NCBI RefSeq assembly: GCF_007988965.1
Contig: NZ_BJVD01000001.1
Span: forward strand, 62,001-126,000
Direction: 5' to 3'
Length of the DNA stretch: 64,000 nucleotides
Source: Rummeliibacillus stabekisii
GTDB lineage: Bacteria > Bacillota > Bacilli > Bacillales_A > Planococcaceae
The notes under the pieces were generated by a model. That model searched no databases. It saw only the letters and a program-made list of their open reading frames with translations, and was not told where the DNA came from. Positions 54,811 through 63,917 of the stretch are shown here, one piece after another. The translations under genes and the position numbers were made by a program. The first letter of the stretch is position 1. Each line of letters opens with the position of its first letter.

Positions 54811-55566
54811 TTGGAGACATCTGGAAATTTCTCAGGCAAGGCTGATGTATATGCGAAATATCGCCCTAGTTACCCTAAAGAATACATCGATTATTTATTT
54901 TCAACTAACCATTTGAAAGATGATCGGATAGTGGCTGATATTGGTTCAGGTACTGGCATATTTAGCCGTCAGCTGCTTGAAAGAGGCTTAAATGTGATTG
55001 GCGTAGAGCCAAATGATGACATGAGAACGATGGCTGAGCAATCGTTAAACCAATATGCTCGTTATATTTCAGTAAAAGCAACTGCAGAAAATACCACACT
55101 GAAAGGGAACAGTGTAGATTTAATAACGGTTGCTCAGGCCTTTCATTGGTTTGATAAGGAAGCATTCAAAATTGAATGTCAACGGATTTTGAAACAAAAG
55201 GCAAATGTTGCTCTTGTTTGGAACAGCAGAGATTTAACTAGCCCGGTAATTAAAGAAAATGAAGAGATTTGCCAAAGGATCTGTTCAAATTTCAAAGGCT
55301 TTAGCGGTGGAATAGAGGAAACGCCAGAAGTATTTAGCAAATTTTTTAAAGAAGGTAAGTATGAGTTTAAAAAATATTCAAGTGAGATGCTTTTTGATTA
55401 TGAAGGTTTTTTGGGAAGAAATTTATCAGCATCCTATGCACCGAAAAAAGATGATAAAGAGTACGAAAAATTTGTTTTCCTCCTATCAGAGTTATTCGAA
55501 AAATATAGTGAAAACGGAAAAATTGCTCTCCAAAACATAACGCGAAGCTATCTAGGCACTGTCTAA
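54811..55566 (+). CDS. Class I SAM-dependent methyltransferase
   Basis: A 251-residue methyltransferase. Motif I VADIGSGTGIFSRQLLERG (about 40-58), acidic SAM contact in VIGVEPNDDM, motif IV-like DLITVAQAFHWFDKEAFKIE (about 103-122) and NVALVWNSRD. The pattern AQAFHWF is common in UbiE-like and methyltransferase-11 proteins. The start is TTG at 54811 with AGAAGG upstream. The substrate is not evident. A terminator at 55614-55668 closes the unit. Confidence 0.87.
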   Translation: METSGNFSGKADVYAKYRPSYPKEYIDYLFSTNHLKDDRIVADIGSGTGIFSRQLLERGLNVIGVEPNDDMRTMAEQSLNQYARYISVKATAENTTLKGNSVDLITVAQAFHWFDKEAFKIECQRILKQKANVALVWNSRDLTSPVIKENEEICQRICSNFKGFSGGIEETPEVFSKFFKEGKYEFKKYSSEMLFDYEGFLGRNLSASYAPKKDDKEYEKFVFLLSELFEKYSENGKIALQNITRSYLGTV

Positions 55567-55613
55567 ACAACTGAACACATATTAAATGGGTTAATGTCTG
55601 TATTAATTTAGTA

Positions 55614-55668
55614 AAAGGTTCTTTTGATGATTTTCTGTAGCCTTCATAAATCAAAAGAATCTTTTAAT
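55614..55668 (+). terminator. Intrinsic terminator
   Basis: AAAGGTTCTTTTGAT / ATCAAAAGAATCTTT stem (one mismatch) followed by T residues. Confidence 0.85.
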
Positions 55669-55761
55669 ATTGTTGAAAAAGGAAAGGGTGAATTTAAAAT
55701 AATCCATTACTGTGTAAATTTTTGCTTTGTAGTAGAGAAACTTAGATAGAAAAAACTTTTA

Positions 55762-55795
55762 AAAGCCGTGCGCACATTGCACGGCTTTATTGGGT
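55762..55795 (+). terminator. Orphan intrinsic terminator
   Basis: AAAGCCGTGC / GCACGGCTTT stem followed by a short T-rich stretch, with no intact ORF immediately upstream. Confidence 0.6.
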
Positions 55796-55884
55796 TTATT
55801 AAAAAACATTTTTATTGAGATGTGACAAGAAGGAATTTAACAGATTTACCTAGGTAGTTGTACCAATAAGTAAAAAAGTAACTT

Positions 55885-56285
55885 CGGCAGTACAGTAAGT
55901 AGATATCATTTGTTGTGCTACATGATCAACTAGAACTGTTTTAGATGGAGAATTATTAAAGCCAGGTGTTCATCTCAATGGATCTGGTTCATATTTGCCG
56001 AATATACGTTAAATTGATGCAACATCCATATTAAAGGCCAATAAAATAGTAGTTTGATGATTTTAATGGCGTTAAAAATGAAGCTGGGGAATTTATCCAT
56101 GCTGCTGAAAAAAGGTATCTGGTCATTCGATAAGGTATATTGCGGACTTGGTGAATTTGTAACAGAACTTAAAAATGGCAGAGATGATGACGATGAGATA
56201 ACTATATTTAAATCAGTAGGTGCAGCTTAATTTGTTATTGCAGTTGCTAAAGGAGAATATCAAAAGGCTAAGTAACAAGGAATTG
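55885..56285 (+). pseudogene. Ornithine cyclodeaminase-family remnant
   Basis: Decayed gene with stops and a frameshift. In one frame it reads VDIICCAT-STRTVLDGELLKPGVHLNGSGSYLPNIR-IDATSILKANKIVV (in-frame stops shown as dashes). Another frame continues GVKNEAGEFIHAAEKG, then DDEITIFKSVGAA-FVIAVAKGEYQKAK. The GVHLNGSGSYLPN, DDEITIFKSVG and final alpha-helix patterns identify the ornithine cyclodeaminase/mu-crystallin family (proline synthesis or amino acid dehydrogenase). The N-terminal half is missing. Its terminator at 56312-56353 survives. No other operon partner remains. Confidence 0.8.
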
Positions 56286-56311
56286 GCTTAGGATTAATAT
56301 ATAATTGATAA

Positions 56312-56353
56312 AATAACTTCTTTGGCTATATTGCTTAAAGAAGTTATTTTTAT
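56312..56353 (+). terminator. Intrinsic terminator (after pseudogene)
   Basis: AATAACTTCTTT / AAAGAAGTTATT stem followed by five T residues. Confidence 0.88.
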
Positions 56354-56556
56354 ATGAAACAAAAACATGATGTATAAACTTGAAAAATCGAGAAAACATA
56401 AGGAGACAGATTTAGATTTTTCTTATAGCCAAGCATATGGGAAAGCTCTCAGTGGTTATAAAGGAAAAAGGAGTAATGAATAGTAAATAAAAAAGTGATG
56501 AATTAGAAGTATAAAAGAGATCTACAATTAAAAATTCTTAGGGGATCTTATTTATT

Positions 56557-56601
<45 letters not shown>

Positions 56602-56651
56602 AATAAAGTATACTTATAATAGTGAGATATTTGAGATTTTTTATAACAAAA

Positions 56652-56676
56652 AACCCAGCATTTCAGCCAGGCTTTT
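56652..56676 (-). terminator. Intrinsic terminator
   Basis: On the minus strand AGCCTGGC / GCTGGGTT pair (three wobble pairs) before T residues, at the end of the gene at 56680. Confidence 0.75.
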
Positions 56677-56679
56677 TGT

Positions 56680-56973
56680 TTATGGATTTTTATGACGTGC
56701 TTTAACATGTTCTTTTTTAGAATGAATCATTGAGTTGGCTGTGTTCCAAATTTTTTCTTTAATCTTTACTCCAAATTTATACCATTTGAACGATTGGATA
56801 TGTTGCAGCCATTTTTGATGCTTTTCATGGCGCTTTGCAATCTCTTCATCTGGCATTTCTAATCTTTGGATAGCTTTTGTATATTGATTCATTTCCAACT
56901 TGAATTTAATGTCAAGCAATAAAAAAGGAATAAGTGCTAGAATAAAAATTGCTCCAAGATATACCAAAACCAC
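56680..56973 (-). CDS. Small membrane-anchored protein, unknown
   Basis: A 97-residue protein: N-terminal membrane helix (VLVYLGAIFILALIPFLLLDI), then a helical, Lys/Glu-rich tail (NQYTKAIQRLEMPDEEIAKR) with a basic end (KKEHVKARHKNP). The start is GTG at 56973 with AGGAGG seven bases upstream. It is adjacent to the dif site. Not recognised; no link to Xer is claimed. Confidence 0.72.
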   Translation of the reverse strand: MVLVYLGAIFILALIPFLLLDIKFKLEMNQYTKAIQRLEMPDEEIAKRHEKHQKWLQHIQSFKWYKFGVKIKEKIWNTANSMIHSKKEHVKARHKNP

Positions 56974-57146
56974 TGATCAACCTCCTATATCTTTTCTATT
57001 CCCACTATTTCCTATGTATATGCATTCCATTCATTTATAAATCAAAAAAATTTAAATAAAACTTAAAATTGTTTTAATTATTTTGTAACACTTGATTTCA
57101 CTTTTATCTGAACTGTAAGTTAAATGATTAGAGTTGGAATATACGA

Positions 57147-58010
57147 TTGGATCTTATGCCCTTTTATGTTAAGGAATACATATTATCAAAAAAACGCTCT
57201 AGTTTGTCCCCTAACACGCTTTTGCAATACCTATATAGATATAGACACTTTTTTAATTGGTTGCTCTCTGAAGGGATTGTGGAAGCTGCAAATGCTGCTT
57301 CAATTGACTATAAAGAATTAGAAATTATGAAAAAAGAAACGATTGAATTTCACTTGGATTTGAGAGGAAAATATAGATGAAGGAGATCAAGTTGAGCATC
57401 GTGGACCTATAGTTGTCGAGTTATCTATCCATGCTTTAATATCCTTGTTTAATTACTTAACGGAGGAAACAGAAATGGAAAACGGCGAATGTCACTTCTA
57501 TAGGAATGATATGAATAAAATAGTTATCCAAAAGAAAAAAAACAGCCAATAGACAAGCTAGAAATATCAGTTCAATTATCTTAAACGAAGAAGAAATTTC
57601 TGAGTACCTGGAATTCTTCAAAAATGATCATGGTTATTTACTCGACTCCCCCTTGCTCAAAGAGGTTTTGAAAGAGACAAGGAACGGGATATTGCCATAA
57701 TCTTTCTAATCCAGGGTACGGGAATGCGTGTTGGTGAAATTGCCTCTTGAAGGGAAAAAGTGCATCTATTGAAATCACTCATAAAGGTGGATCTTTTGTA
57801 AGTGTACACGGTGGAACAGCGAAAGCCCTCTCCCGCCGAGCCATACAATATGTGGTTAATGAATATTCAGCTGCCTTGGGTCAAAGTAATGGTATAAGTC
57901 CCCATAAGCTTCGTCATAGTTTTGCGTAGACTTGATTCGTAAAGATGGTGATATTATCCTGCTAGCGAGAAAATCTTAACCAAAATGGATCAGCAACGAA
58001 ATACAACAAA
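57147..58010 (+). pseudogene. xerS: Degenerate tyrosine recombinase xerS
   Basis: Remnant of a XerS-type recombinase (normal length about 356 residues) broken by several frameshifts. Pieces: MPFYVKEYILSKKRSSLSPN and LYRYRHFFNWLLSEGIVEAA (57156-57300), HALISLFNYLTEETEMENGE (57430-57490), RDKERDIAIIFLIQGTGMRV (57675-57735, catalytic Arg), then SPHKLRHSFA (57897-57926, H-x-x-R box), followed by a damaged C-terminus; the Tyr region is not readable. XerS pairs with a single-recombinase dif system in streptococci and occurs in some Bacilli. Its decay next to the candidate dif implies the other Xer proteins do the work. Confidence 0.82.
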
Positions 58011-58084
58011 TTAAAAAATCTATCTTTTAATCCTCTAAGAATAACTAATATGTATTAAGCAATTGAATAAAATATCTGAATTTG

Positions 58085-58132
58085 AGGATAGATGAATAGC
58101 TGAAAGGTCTGAATTCATCTATCCTATTTTTA
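58085..58132 (+). terminator. Intrinsic terminator
   Basis: AGGATAGATGAAT / ATTCATCTATCCT stem, 13 perfect bp, followed by TATTTTTA; it ends the xerS remnant. Confidence 0.9.
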
Positions 58133-58205
58133 CAGCAAATGAGCTCATTTACCACAACAATAAAGTATGGTGTTATTACGAACTATGTAAACGCTGACTC
58201 TCCTT
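58113..58205 (+). repeat. Imperfect direct repeat, copy 1
   Basis: ATTCATCTATC, then CAAATGAGCTCATT, AATAAAGT and AACGC-like blocks, matching the segment at 60170-60262. The pair flanks the beta-helix gene and an excalibur-domain remnant. Confidence 0.55.
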
Positions 58206-58322
58206 CATTATCCTAGAGGTGTTTAACCCCCATAGGTTTCTTAAATAAATTCAAGTGCATCTATACATATAATTACGATCAGATAAAAAGCAAACATGTC
58301 CACGGAAATATCTAATACAAAG

Positions 58323-59732
58323 TTAGAATACAATTTTTTTGGCAGGAGAATCTTTTTTTAGTCTAAAATCATATTTATTTGCATTTTGATATTTTGGATC
58401 TATATAACTGGATTTCTTATCACTTTTTGAAGCTTTTAGAAATTCGGGAAAAGATTTATGTTCTCTCTCCTTCCATATCCAAATACCGATTTCTCCTTTT
58501 TCTTTATGATAAACATTCTTACCTAGTTTATTTTTTTGATTAGTTGTAAAATAGTTAGAGATGAAAATCCGTGATGTGCCAGCAGTTAAAATATTCTTCT
58601 CAATTACATTGCTTTTTGTATCATATTGTAATAATAGCTGTCCTCCATTTAACCCCTTTGTATCATTCCGATAAAGAATATTTTGAGAGATAGTAGAATT
58701 GGTTGTACCTCCTCGATGTTTATCATAGCCACCAATTGATATCCCAGTGTAAAAATTTTCATATATGGTATTGTTTATTATATTAATATGACTAGCGTAT
58801 TTTTTAGCATGCTCAGAGGTTGCTTCAATTCCAATATCACTTTTATAAATAGTATTTTGTTTAATGGTTATATTCTTTCCACCATCTACATAAATACCGC
58901 CAGCAGAATAATCCTCTCCATATGCTGGATTGCCGTAAGAGGATATTTCATAAATTATATTGTTCTTTACGATTCCATTTCGCACATAGTCCACTTTTTC
59001 GTCATTGGAAGTTCCTTCATAACCAATCAGATCAATTCCGATATTATTACTCCGACGAACTATATTATTCTCCACTTTAAAATCGTAAATATTTCCATTT
59101 AGCACAAGAGATTCACTTAATCCCAGTTTCAAATCCTGTAACGTATTATTAAAAATATTTATATCTTTTATTTTGCCTGTTCCATATATAGCAATCCCAT
59201 GGGCATTCCCATCATCTGTATGAGTTTCAATGCGTTGGACTGTATTATTTCTTAATTTAATATGGCTACTAGTCCCCGTTACATAAATCCCCATTACTGT
59301 TTTGTCTTCTAAATCAGTAGATAGATCCTGGATAGTTATTCCACTGATAGTAACATAATTTTTATTATTAATCGTCACTAAAGCGGTATCCTCTTCACCA
59401 TCTTTCATGTTCTTTCCACTTAAAATAACCTTCTCCTTATTGTAGGCCTTAAATAAAATTGGCTTTGAATTAGTACCACTATGTTTTACGATAAGTTTTT
59501 CATGATAAACTCCTTTACGTATAAGAATAGTAGTACCTGCATTTGCTTCTGACGCTGCTTTTTTGAGTGTGCGAAATGGCTTTGATTTTGTACCAACATT
59601 TTGATCACTTCCATTTGTTGCAACGTAAATAGCCTTAGTATTAGCCTTGGCCTGCTTCTCTTCTTTATTGGTTATAACCAAAACAGCTGCCAAAGAAACT
59701 GCTGTCAAGAGAATAATATAAATTTTTTTCAT
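58323..59732 (-). CDS. Secreted right-handed beta-helix protein
   Basis: Exported parallel beta-helix protein of 469 residues. Signal peptide MKKIYIILLTAVSLAAVLVI. The first domain (about 35-100) is DUF1565-like: AIYVATNGSDQNVGTKSKPFRTLKKA and ILIRKGVYHEKLIV. The beta-helix (about 110-400) has many N-x-I/V repeats (NNYVTISGITIQDLS, HIKLRNNTVQRIETH, INIFNNTLQDL, INIINNTIYENFYTGISIGGY). Such proteins bind or cleave surface polysaccharide; the catalytic residues are not assignable. The ATG at 59732 begins the signal peptide but has a weak ribosome site. Flanked by imperfect direct repeats. Confidence 0.85.
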   Translation of the reverse strand: MKKIYIILLTAVSLAAVLVITNKEEKQAKANTKAIYVATNGSDQNVGTKSKPFRTLKKAASEANAGTTILIRKGVYHEKLIVKHSGTNSKPILFKAYNKEKVILSGKNMKDGEEDTALVTINNKNYVTISGITIQDLSTDLEDKTVMGIYVTGTSSHIKLRNNTVQRIETHTDDGNAHGIAIYGTGKIKDINIFNNTLQDLKLGLSESLVLNGNIYDFKVENNIVRRSNNIGIDLIGYEGTSNDEKVDYVRNGIVKNNIIYEISSYGNPAYGEDYSAGGIYVDGGKNITIKQNTIYKSDIGIEATSEHAKKYASHINIINNTIYENFYTGISIGGYDKHRGGTTNSTISQNILYRNDTKGLNGGQLLLQYDTKSNVIEKNILTAGTSRIFISNYFTTNQKNKLGKNVYHKEKGEIGIWIWKEREHKSFPEFLKASKSDKKSSYIDPKYQNANKYDFRLKKDSPAKKIVF

Positions 59733-59960
59733 TAAATCATTCCTTATTTAATATATTTCTAACTTTCATACTAATTTAAGCTATATTAAATATAGCAAAA
59801 AAACTTAAAGCGTGGAACGGGATGGCAAAGGCTTCCTTTATTCATTGCCTATACTCAGCTCCGCAAAGATACGACCATAAAAATAAAAAGAAATGTTAAT
59901 AACTTTATTACAGGATTAGCATATATTCTCGGCAATTTAATTAGCCTCCAATTTCTAGGT

Positions 59961-60185
59961 GCTTATTCCCCTACCATACCATCATTATCTCGGTAATCCA
60001 TATATGGGTATACTTGTTAAGGGTATACTATAACCTGCTGCTTTTGCTTCTTTAATTGTCACTTGTCCATCCCCATTTATATCAACACTAGAAATATTGC
60101 CTTTTGAATTGGAATACTCATTATCAGTTAGACCAAGTGATTTGTTTACTTTATCACTGAAACTCCTGCATTCATCTATCTTTTT
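59961..60185 (-). pseudogene. Remnant of excalibur/calcium-binding C-terminal domain
   Basis: Reading minus, SDKVNKSLGLTDNEYSNSK and SVDINGDGQVTIKEAKAAGY are followed after a frameshift by VYPYMDYRDNDGMVGE and a stop. The DINGDGQVTIKEAKAAG and the Y-PYMD-RD-DG tail are the C-terminal domain found on secreted Bacillus nucleases and similar proteins. The N-terminal catalytic part is missing. A single indel separates the two pieces. Confidence 0.7.
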
Positions 60186-60262
60186 TATATAACAAATGAA
60201 CTCATTACTATAAAATAAAGTTTTTGTATGTTCAACTAAAACGCCAATGAACTAACGCCTCC
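60170..60262 (+). repeat. Imperfect direct repeat, copy 2
   Basis: ATTCATCTATC, CAAATGAACTCATT, AATAAAGT and AAAACGCC blocks, matching 58113-58205 at roughly three quarters of positions in its first half. Confidence 0.55.
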
Positions 60263-60449
60263 AATTGTTTAAGTATTACTTATTGACAAATATTAGATAT
60301 CAACTATATTCTCTGACTTGAATAGATTTTCTTTAAAATAGTTAACAAAAGAATGCTCATTCTCTTCCATATTTCTTGCTGCTCCACAAATACTCGACTT
60401 AGTCTATTTTGGTTAAGATCCCAATTCTTTAAGATTAGGAGGCCTTGAA

Positions 60450-60890
60450 TTGATTCGTTATAAAAGAAGATTACGAATGAAGGATTTAGAAATTTTTATG
60501 CTTTTTAAAGAGGGTACTTCGATGGGATATTTAATCATTGAAGATACGAAAAGAACGTTAAATTCAGCTGAAAAACAACTTCTACCTTTTAAAATTATGG
60601 ACGAAGATGAATTAGAAGAGTATAAGAATTTGATTAAGATTTATATTTTAGCTGATGAAGAATTATCAAAAGACGATAAATCAATTTTTGAAGAATTTGC
60701 GATGGATTTAGTTGATGAAAAAGATTATTGTGCCTACATACTAGAATCATATGTAGATGAGCAATTCTTCTACGTTTCTCAAGTTGATTTAGAAGTAGAA
60801 GATTATAAAAAAATGCTTAAAATTGTTAACTCTTCTTACGATATTTCAAATTTAGATTTAAAAAACTTGAGTTATTTATCACAAGAATAA
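60450..60890 (+). CDS. Unknown acidic protein
   Basis: A 146-residue protein with charged helices: KDLEIFMLFKEGTSMGYLIIEDTKRTL, DEDELEEYKNLIKIYILADEELSKDDKSI, AYILESYVDEQFFYVSQVDLEVEDYKKML. I do not recognise it. The start is TTG at 60450, seven bases after AGGAGG, which makes it a convincing gene. Small proteins like this in decaying regions are often immunity or phage-linked, but no partner is visible. Confidence 0.65.
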   Translation: MIRYKRRLRMKDLEIFMLFKEGTSMGYLIIEDTKRTLNSAEKQLLPFKIMDEDELEEYKNLIKIYILADEELSKDDKSIFEEFAMDLVDEKDYCAYILESYVDEQFFYVSQVDLEVEDYKKMLKIVNSSYDISNLDLKNLSYLSQE

Positions 60891-61062
60891 TAATATTTAA
60901 GTAAAAGAAGAAAAGGTAAAGGCATCACGAGGATGTTTTTACCTTTTCTATGATTAGGTGAACAATTTTATTTAGTCAATCCACAACTTAATCAATAATT
61001 GAACCATTGGATAAAGGGATTAACTTGACAGTTAAATGTGGAATAAAACTTCTGCCGGTTGA

Positions 61063-61230
61063 ATGAGTAATCAACGATTAATATCAATTTCATTATTCTT
61101 TATTGTGCCTCCAATAAAAGCTTTGCCAGTGGGAGGGATATCTGAAGAAGATAAAGCGGGAATTACATTATTGTCTATTATTTATAGTAGTATGTTTCTC
61201 TTGTACCGAATGGGATTTAATACAATATAG
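61063..61230 (+). CDS. 55-codon ORF with hydrophobic segments, doubtful
   Basis: Open from ATG 61063 to TAG 61230; protein starts MSNQRLISISLFFIVPPIKA and ends YRMGFNTI, with two hydrophobic segments. There is no ribosome site (CCGGTTGA), so it may be a fragment of a lost membrane-protein gene. Confidence 0.3.
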   Translation: MSNQRLISISLFFIVPPIKALPVGGISEEDKAGITLLSIIYSSMFLLYRMGFNTI

Positions 61231-61236
61231 ACCTAG

Positions 61237-61947
61237 TTATTTTGCCCCTGCTTTTAATAAAATTTTTTCAATCTCTAAATAGCCTTTTTTACGTGCATGT
61301 TGTAAAGGTGTCACCTTTTTGGTGTCTGGAATGTTCACATCTGCTCCATGTTCTATCAGCAATTGAACCGTTTGTTGCTGCTTTTCGTCCCCATCATTCA
61401 AAATAATCGCTTCTAATAAAGCCGTCCATCCAAGATTATTGACATGATTTACATCAATATCCGTATGGGTGAGTATTTCTTTTATTACATCTATATATCC
61501 ATGTTCTGAAGCAGGGATTAAAGCAGTTCCTCCATACCGATTTGTAATAGTCGGATCGGCCCCTGCTTCAATTGTAAGTTTTAAAATATCTATATATCCT
61601 TCTGCACCAGCATACAGGAAAGGGTTGTTTTTCATATCATCCCTAATATTCACATCTGCTCCAGCTTTGATGAGAACTTTTGCGGTTTCTACATCATTGT
61701 TATAGGTCGAAATCATAGTAGCAGTCCTATCTTTTGAGTCTTGTGCGTTGATATTCGCCCCTTTCTTGATGAGTTTGCTTACAGTATCTACCTCTCCATG
61801 TTCCGCTGCTTGAAGCAACTGCTCATTTAATCCTTTGTGCACGATTCTCATCTCCTTTTCTTGTTTTTTTGGTTCGCCACTAATATTTGAAATACAACCT
61901 TGAAGCAAGAGAATACAACCTATAAACGCTATCATCCACTTCCACAT
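61237..61947 (-). CDS. Ankyrin-repeat lipoprotein
   Basis: A lipoprotein of 236 residues. Signal MWKWMIAFIGCILLLQGC with lipidated Cys18, then five to six ankyrin repeats (about 45-236): LLQAAEHGEVDTVSKLIKKGANINAQDSKDRTATMIS, NDVETAKVLIKAGADVNIRD, GYIDILKLTIEAGADPTITNRYGGTALIPASEHGYIDVI, QLLIEHGADVNIPDTKKVTPLQHARKKGYLEIEKILLKAG. The consensus repeats are well kept, so it should form a binding surface outside the cell. The ATG at 61947 follows GAGAGG; a longer start at 62004 has no site. Function and partner unknown. Confidence 0.87.
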   Translation of the reverse strand: MWKWMIAFIGCILLLQGCISNISGEPKKQEKEMRIVHKGLNEQLLQAAEHGEVDTVSKLIKKGANINAQDSKDRTATMISTYNNDVETAKVLIKAGADVNIRDDMKNNPFLYAGAEGYIDILKLTIEAGADPTITNRYGGTALIPASEHGYIDVIKEILTHTDIDVNHVNNLGWTALLEAIILNDGDEKQQQTVQLLIEHGADVNIPDTKKVTPLQHARKKGYLEIEKILLKAGAK

Positions 61948-62599
61948 AAATATTCCTCTCAATTCTAATTTTATTGTTACCCTGCTCTTTTTACATGATG
62001 ACAAAAATTTTTTATATCTAGCGACTTATATCGGAAAACGCGTACGTTAAATATATAATTCATTTATTCTACTCTTTCCAAAGAACAAGGGATCCTTGTA
62101 TAAGAGAGCTAATGCCTACCACAAAAAATGTTCGTTGCATTAAAATGGATACTTATGCTATCGATAATTGAAATAATCCCACGACCACAATAGCTAGCCT
62201 GCATACCAACCTTTTTCTCTTTAAGGGTTTTATAAGTTGGGATAAGTTTGATTTAAAACAATGATATCTTAATAGGCAGTATATGAATAATATTAAAAAA
62301 ATTAATTTTACTTATTTTTTTCATATAGAAAGTGGAACTTTCCTTTAAGGGATATTATCCGAACACCATATTTTAGAGCAATTGTAGAAGAAAGATCTCT
62401 GGAGCTGTTTAAAGAACTCATAAGTCATATCTTCTGCCTCCGTTATATCGAATAATCTCAATCCATTTCTATACTTTATCACCGTTGTATAATCTCTTCT
62501 ATTTCGGTGAGTCTTCAGAGATAGTAGTTTAGATGAGGAACTATTTGATGATTGGATTTTATAGCATAAATATAAAAATAGACTCTTATAAAGAGAGGA
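61948..62599. other. Intergenic, 652 bp, no gene seen
   Basis: Noncoding, with a short near-palindrome ACAAGGGATCCTTGT at about 62085. On the minus strand a frame at about 62410-62510 reads DYTTVIKYRNGLRLFDITEA, probably a gene remnant that I cannot name. Confidence 0.4.
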
Positions 62600-62781
62600 T
62601 ATTTTTTAAGTAAATTATTACAACAAATATTTGGCCATCTTACCATCTTGGCTGAATATGAAGATAAAAGCCCTTTGTGTAAGTGTGATTGTGGTAATCT
62701 TGTGACTCGAAGCAGATCACTACTTTGTAATGGGACAGCAAGTTCTTCGTGTGGCTGTTTACAAGGAGAAACTATCGCATA
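62600..62781 (+). pseudogene. Phage-type zinc-ribbon protein fragment
   Basis: An open frame reads LLQQIFGHLTILAEYEDKSP, then LCKCDCGNLVTRSRSLLCNG and SSSCGCLQGETIA followed by a stop. C-x-C-x-x-C and SCGC with the FGHLTIL start are typical of small phage/mobile-element Zn-ribbon proteins. No usable start codon is present, so it looks truncated. Confidence 0.55.
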
Positions 62782-62810
62782 AGGCATATCAAGAAAATGA
62801 TTATATAAAA

Positions 62811-62853
62811 AGACAAAATTCACTTGAAGTTGAAAGTGAATTTTGTCTTTTTC
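62811..62853 (+). terminator. Intrinsic terminator
   Basis: AGACAAAATTCACTT / AAGTGAATTTTGTCT stem, 15 perfect bp, followed by T residues. Confidence 0.92.
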
Positions 62854-63044
62854 TAGCTTTAAAATAATGTTATCTTAAAAATACCTTGTAACCTGTATTA
62901 CATTAAAAGGACTCATTTTGTGAAAAAAAGTTGACTCAAATGGGTTCTTTCTTTGTGAAGTAATGTTATCGCGATAATTATGGAAGTTCTTATTCAAAGA
63001 TACTGCTCTTTACAGTATAAGTGTTATATTGACAAAACTTTTAT

Positions 63045-63917
63045 CTAATGAATATCATTCTTTCTAAAATTACCGCCCTTTACTTCTGATACCTCATAAA
63101 CAGTAACAAAAGATTTTGGGTCAATTTCATTTATAATTTCCTTTAGTTTGGTTTCTTCTAAGCGATTAATGACACAGCTGATTTCTTTAAACTTTTCGTG
63201 GGAAAACCCGCCATAAACCTCGTTAAACGTTGCACTTCTACCTAAGCGGTCGCGTATAGTTTCTACCATTAATTCAGGTTGACTTGTGATAATTTTAAAG
63301 GTTTTAGAACCACTCAAACCTTCCTCCACAATGTGAACTACTTTAGAAGCTATAAAGTATGCAATTGCCGAAAGAATTGCTCCTTGTAAACCAAATACGG
63401 TTGAAACAACTATAAATACAAACACGTTTAAGAAGAGAATGAAATCACTTGTCCCAAATGGTAATTTTCGCGATAGAAGTACGGCAAGCATGTCAATTCC
63501 ATCTAATGCACCGCCATTACGTAAGGCTAGTCCCATCCCAAAACCAAGAATAATACCACCAACAACCGTAATCAACAAAGTATCCCCTTGAATAATTGCC
63601 GGCGTATGGTGAAATAAGATGGTGCCAAACGATAATGAAACAATGCCGATAATCGAAAATAGGGCAAAAGTTTTTCCGATTTGTTTATAACCCAACCAAA
63701 TAAAAGGGATATTTATGATGGCAATGAGAGCTCCCAATGGTAGTCCAAAAAGTTCAGAACCCACAATGCTTAGCCCAGTCACCCCTCCATCGGATACATG
63801 ATTTGGAATTAATACTGTTTCTAGTCCATAGGCAGCTATAAATCCCCCTAAAATGACTAATAATCCTCGAATAATTATTTTTAGTTTATTGGTCTTTTGT
63901 TTTTTGCTTTTCTCCAT
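63045..63917 (-). CDS. YitT family membrane protein
   Basis: Integral membrane protein of 290 residues with about six membrane segments (YitT/DUF161 region, about 18-210) and a C-terminal cytosolic DUF2179 domain (about 212-290; KTFKIITSQPELMVETIRDRLGRSATFNEVYGGFSHEKFKEISCVINRLEETKLKEII). Features GGFIAAYGLETVLIPNHVSDGGVTGLSIVGS and ALRNGGALDGIDMLAVLLSRK are family-typical. The ATG at 63917 follows GTGAGGAA, preferred over the upstream frame extension (63992). The family function is unknown. Single gene near the right edge. Confidence 0.93.
   Translation of the reverse strand: MEKSKKQKTNKLKIIIRGLLVILGGFIAAYGLETVLIPNHVSDGGVTGLSIVGSELFGLPLGALIAIINIPFIWLGYKQIGKTFALFSIIGIVSLSFGTILFHHTPAIIQGDTLLITVVGGIILGFGMGLALRNGGALDGIDMLAVLLSRKLPFGTSDFILFLNVFVFIVVSTVFGLQGAILSAIAYFIASKVVHIVEEGLSGSKTFKIITSQPELMVETIRDRLGRSATFNEVYGGFSHEKFKEISCVINRLEETKLKEIINEIDPKSFVTVYEVSEVKGGNFRKNDIH

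Noticed and set aside
56367..56483. 38-codon ORF (MMYKLEKSRKHKETDLDFSY...)
   Set aside because: No ribosome site and no terminator; not enough to call a gene.
58174..58195. CTATGTAAACG as another dif-like site
   Set aside because: Only a partial match to the motif, without the ATTATG start or ACTAATA end.
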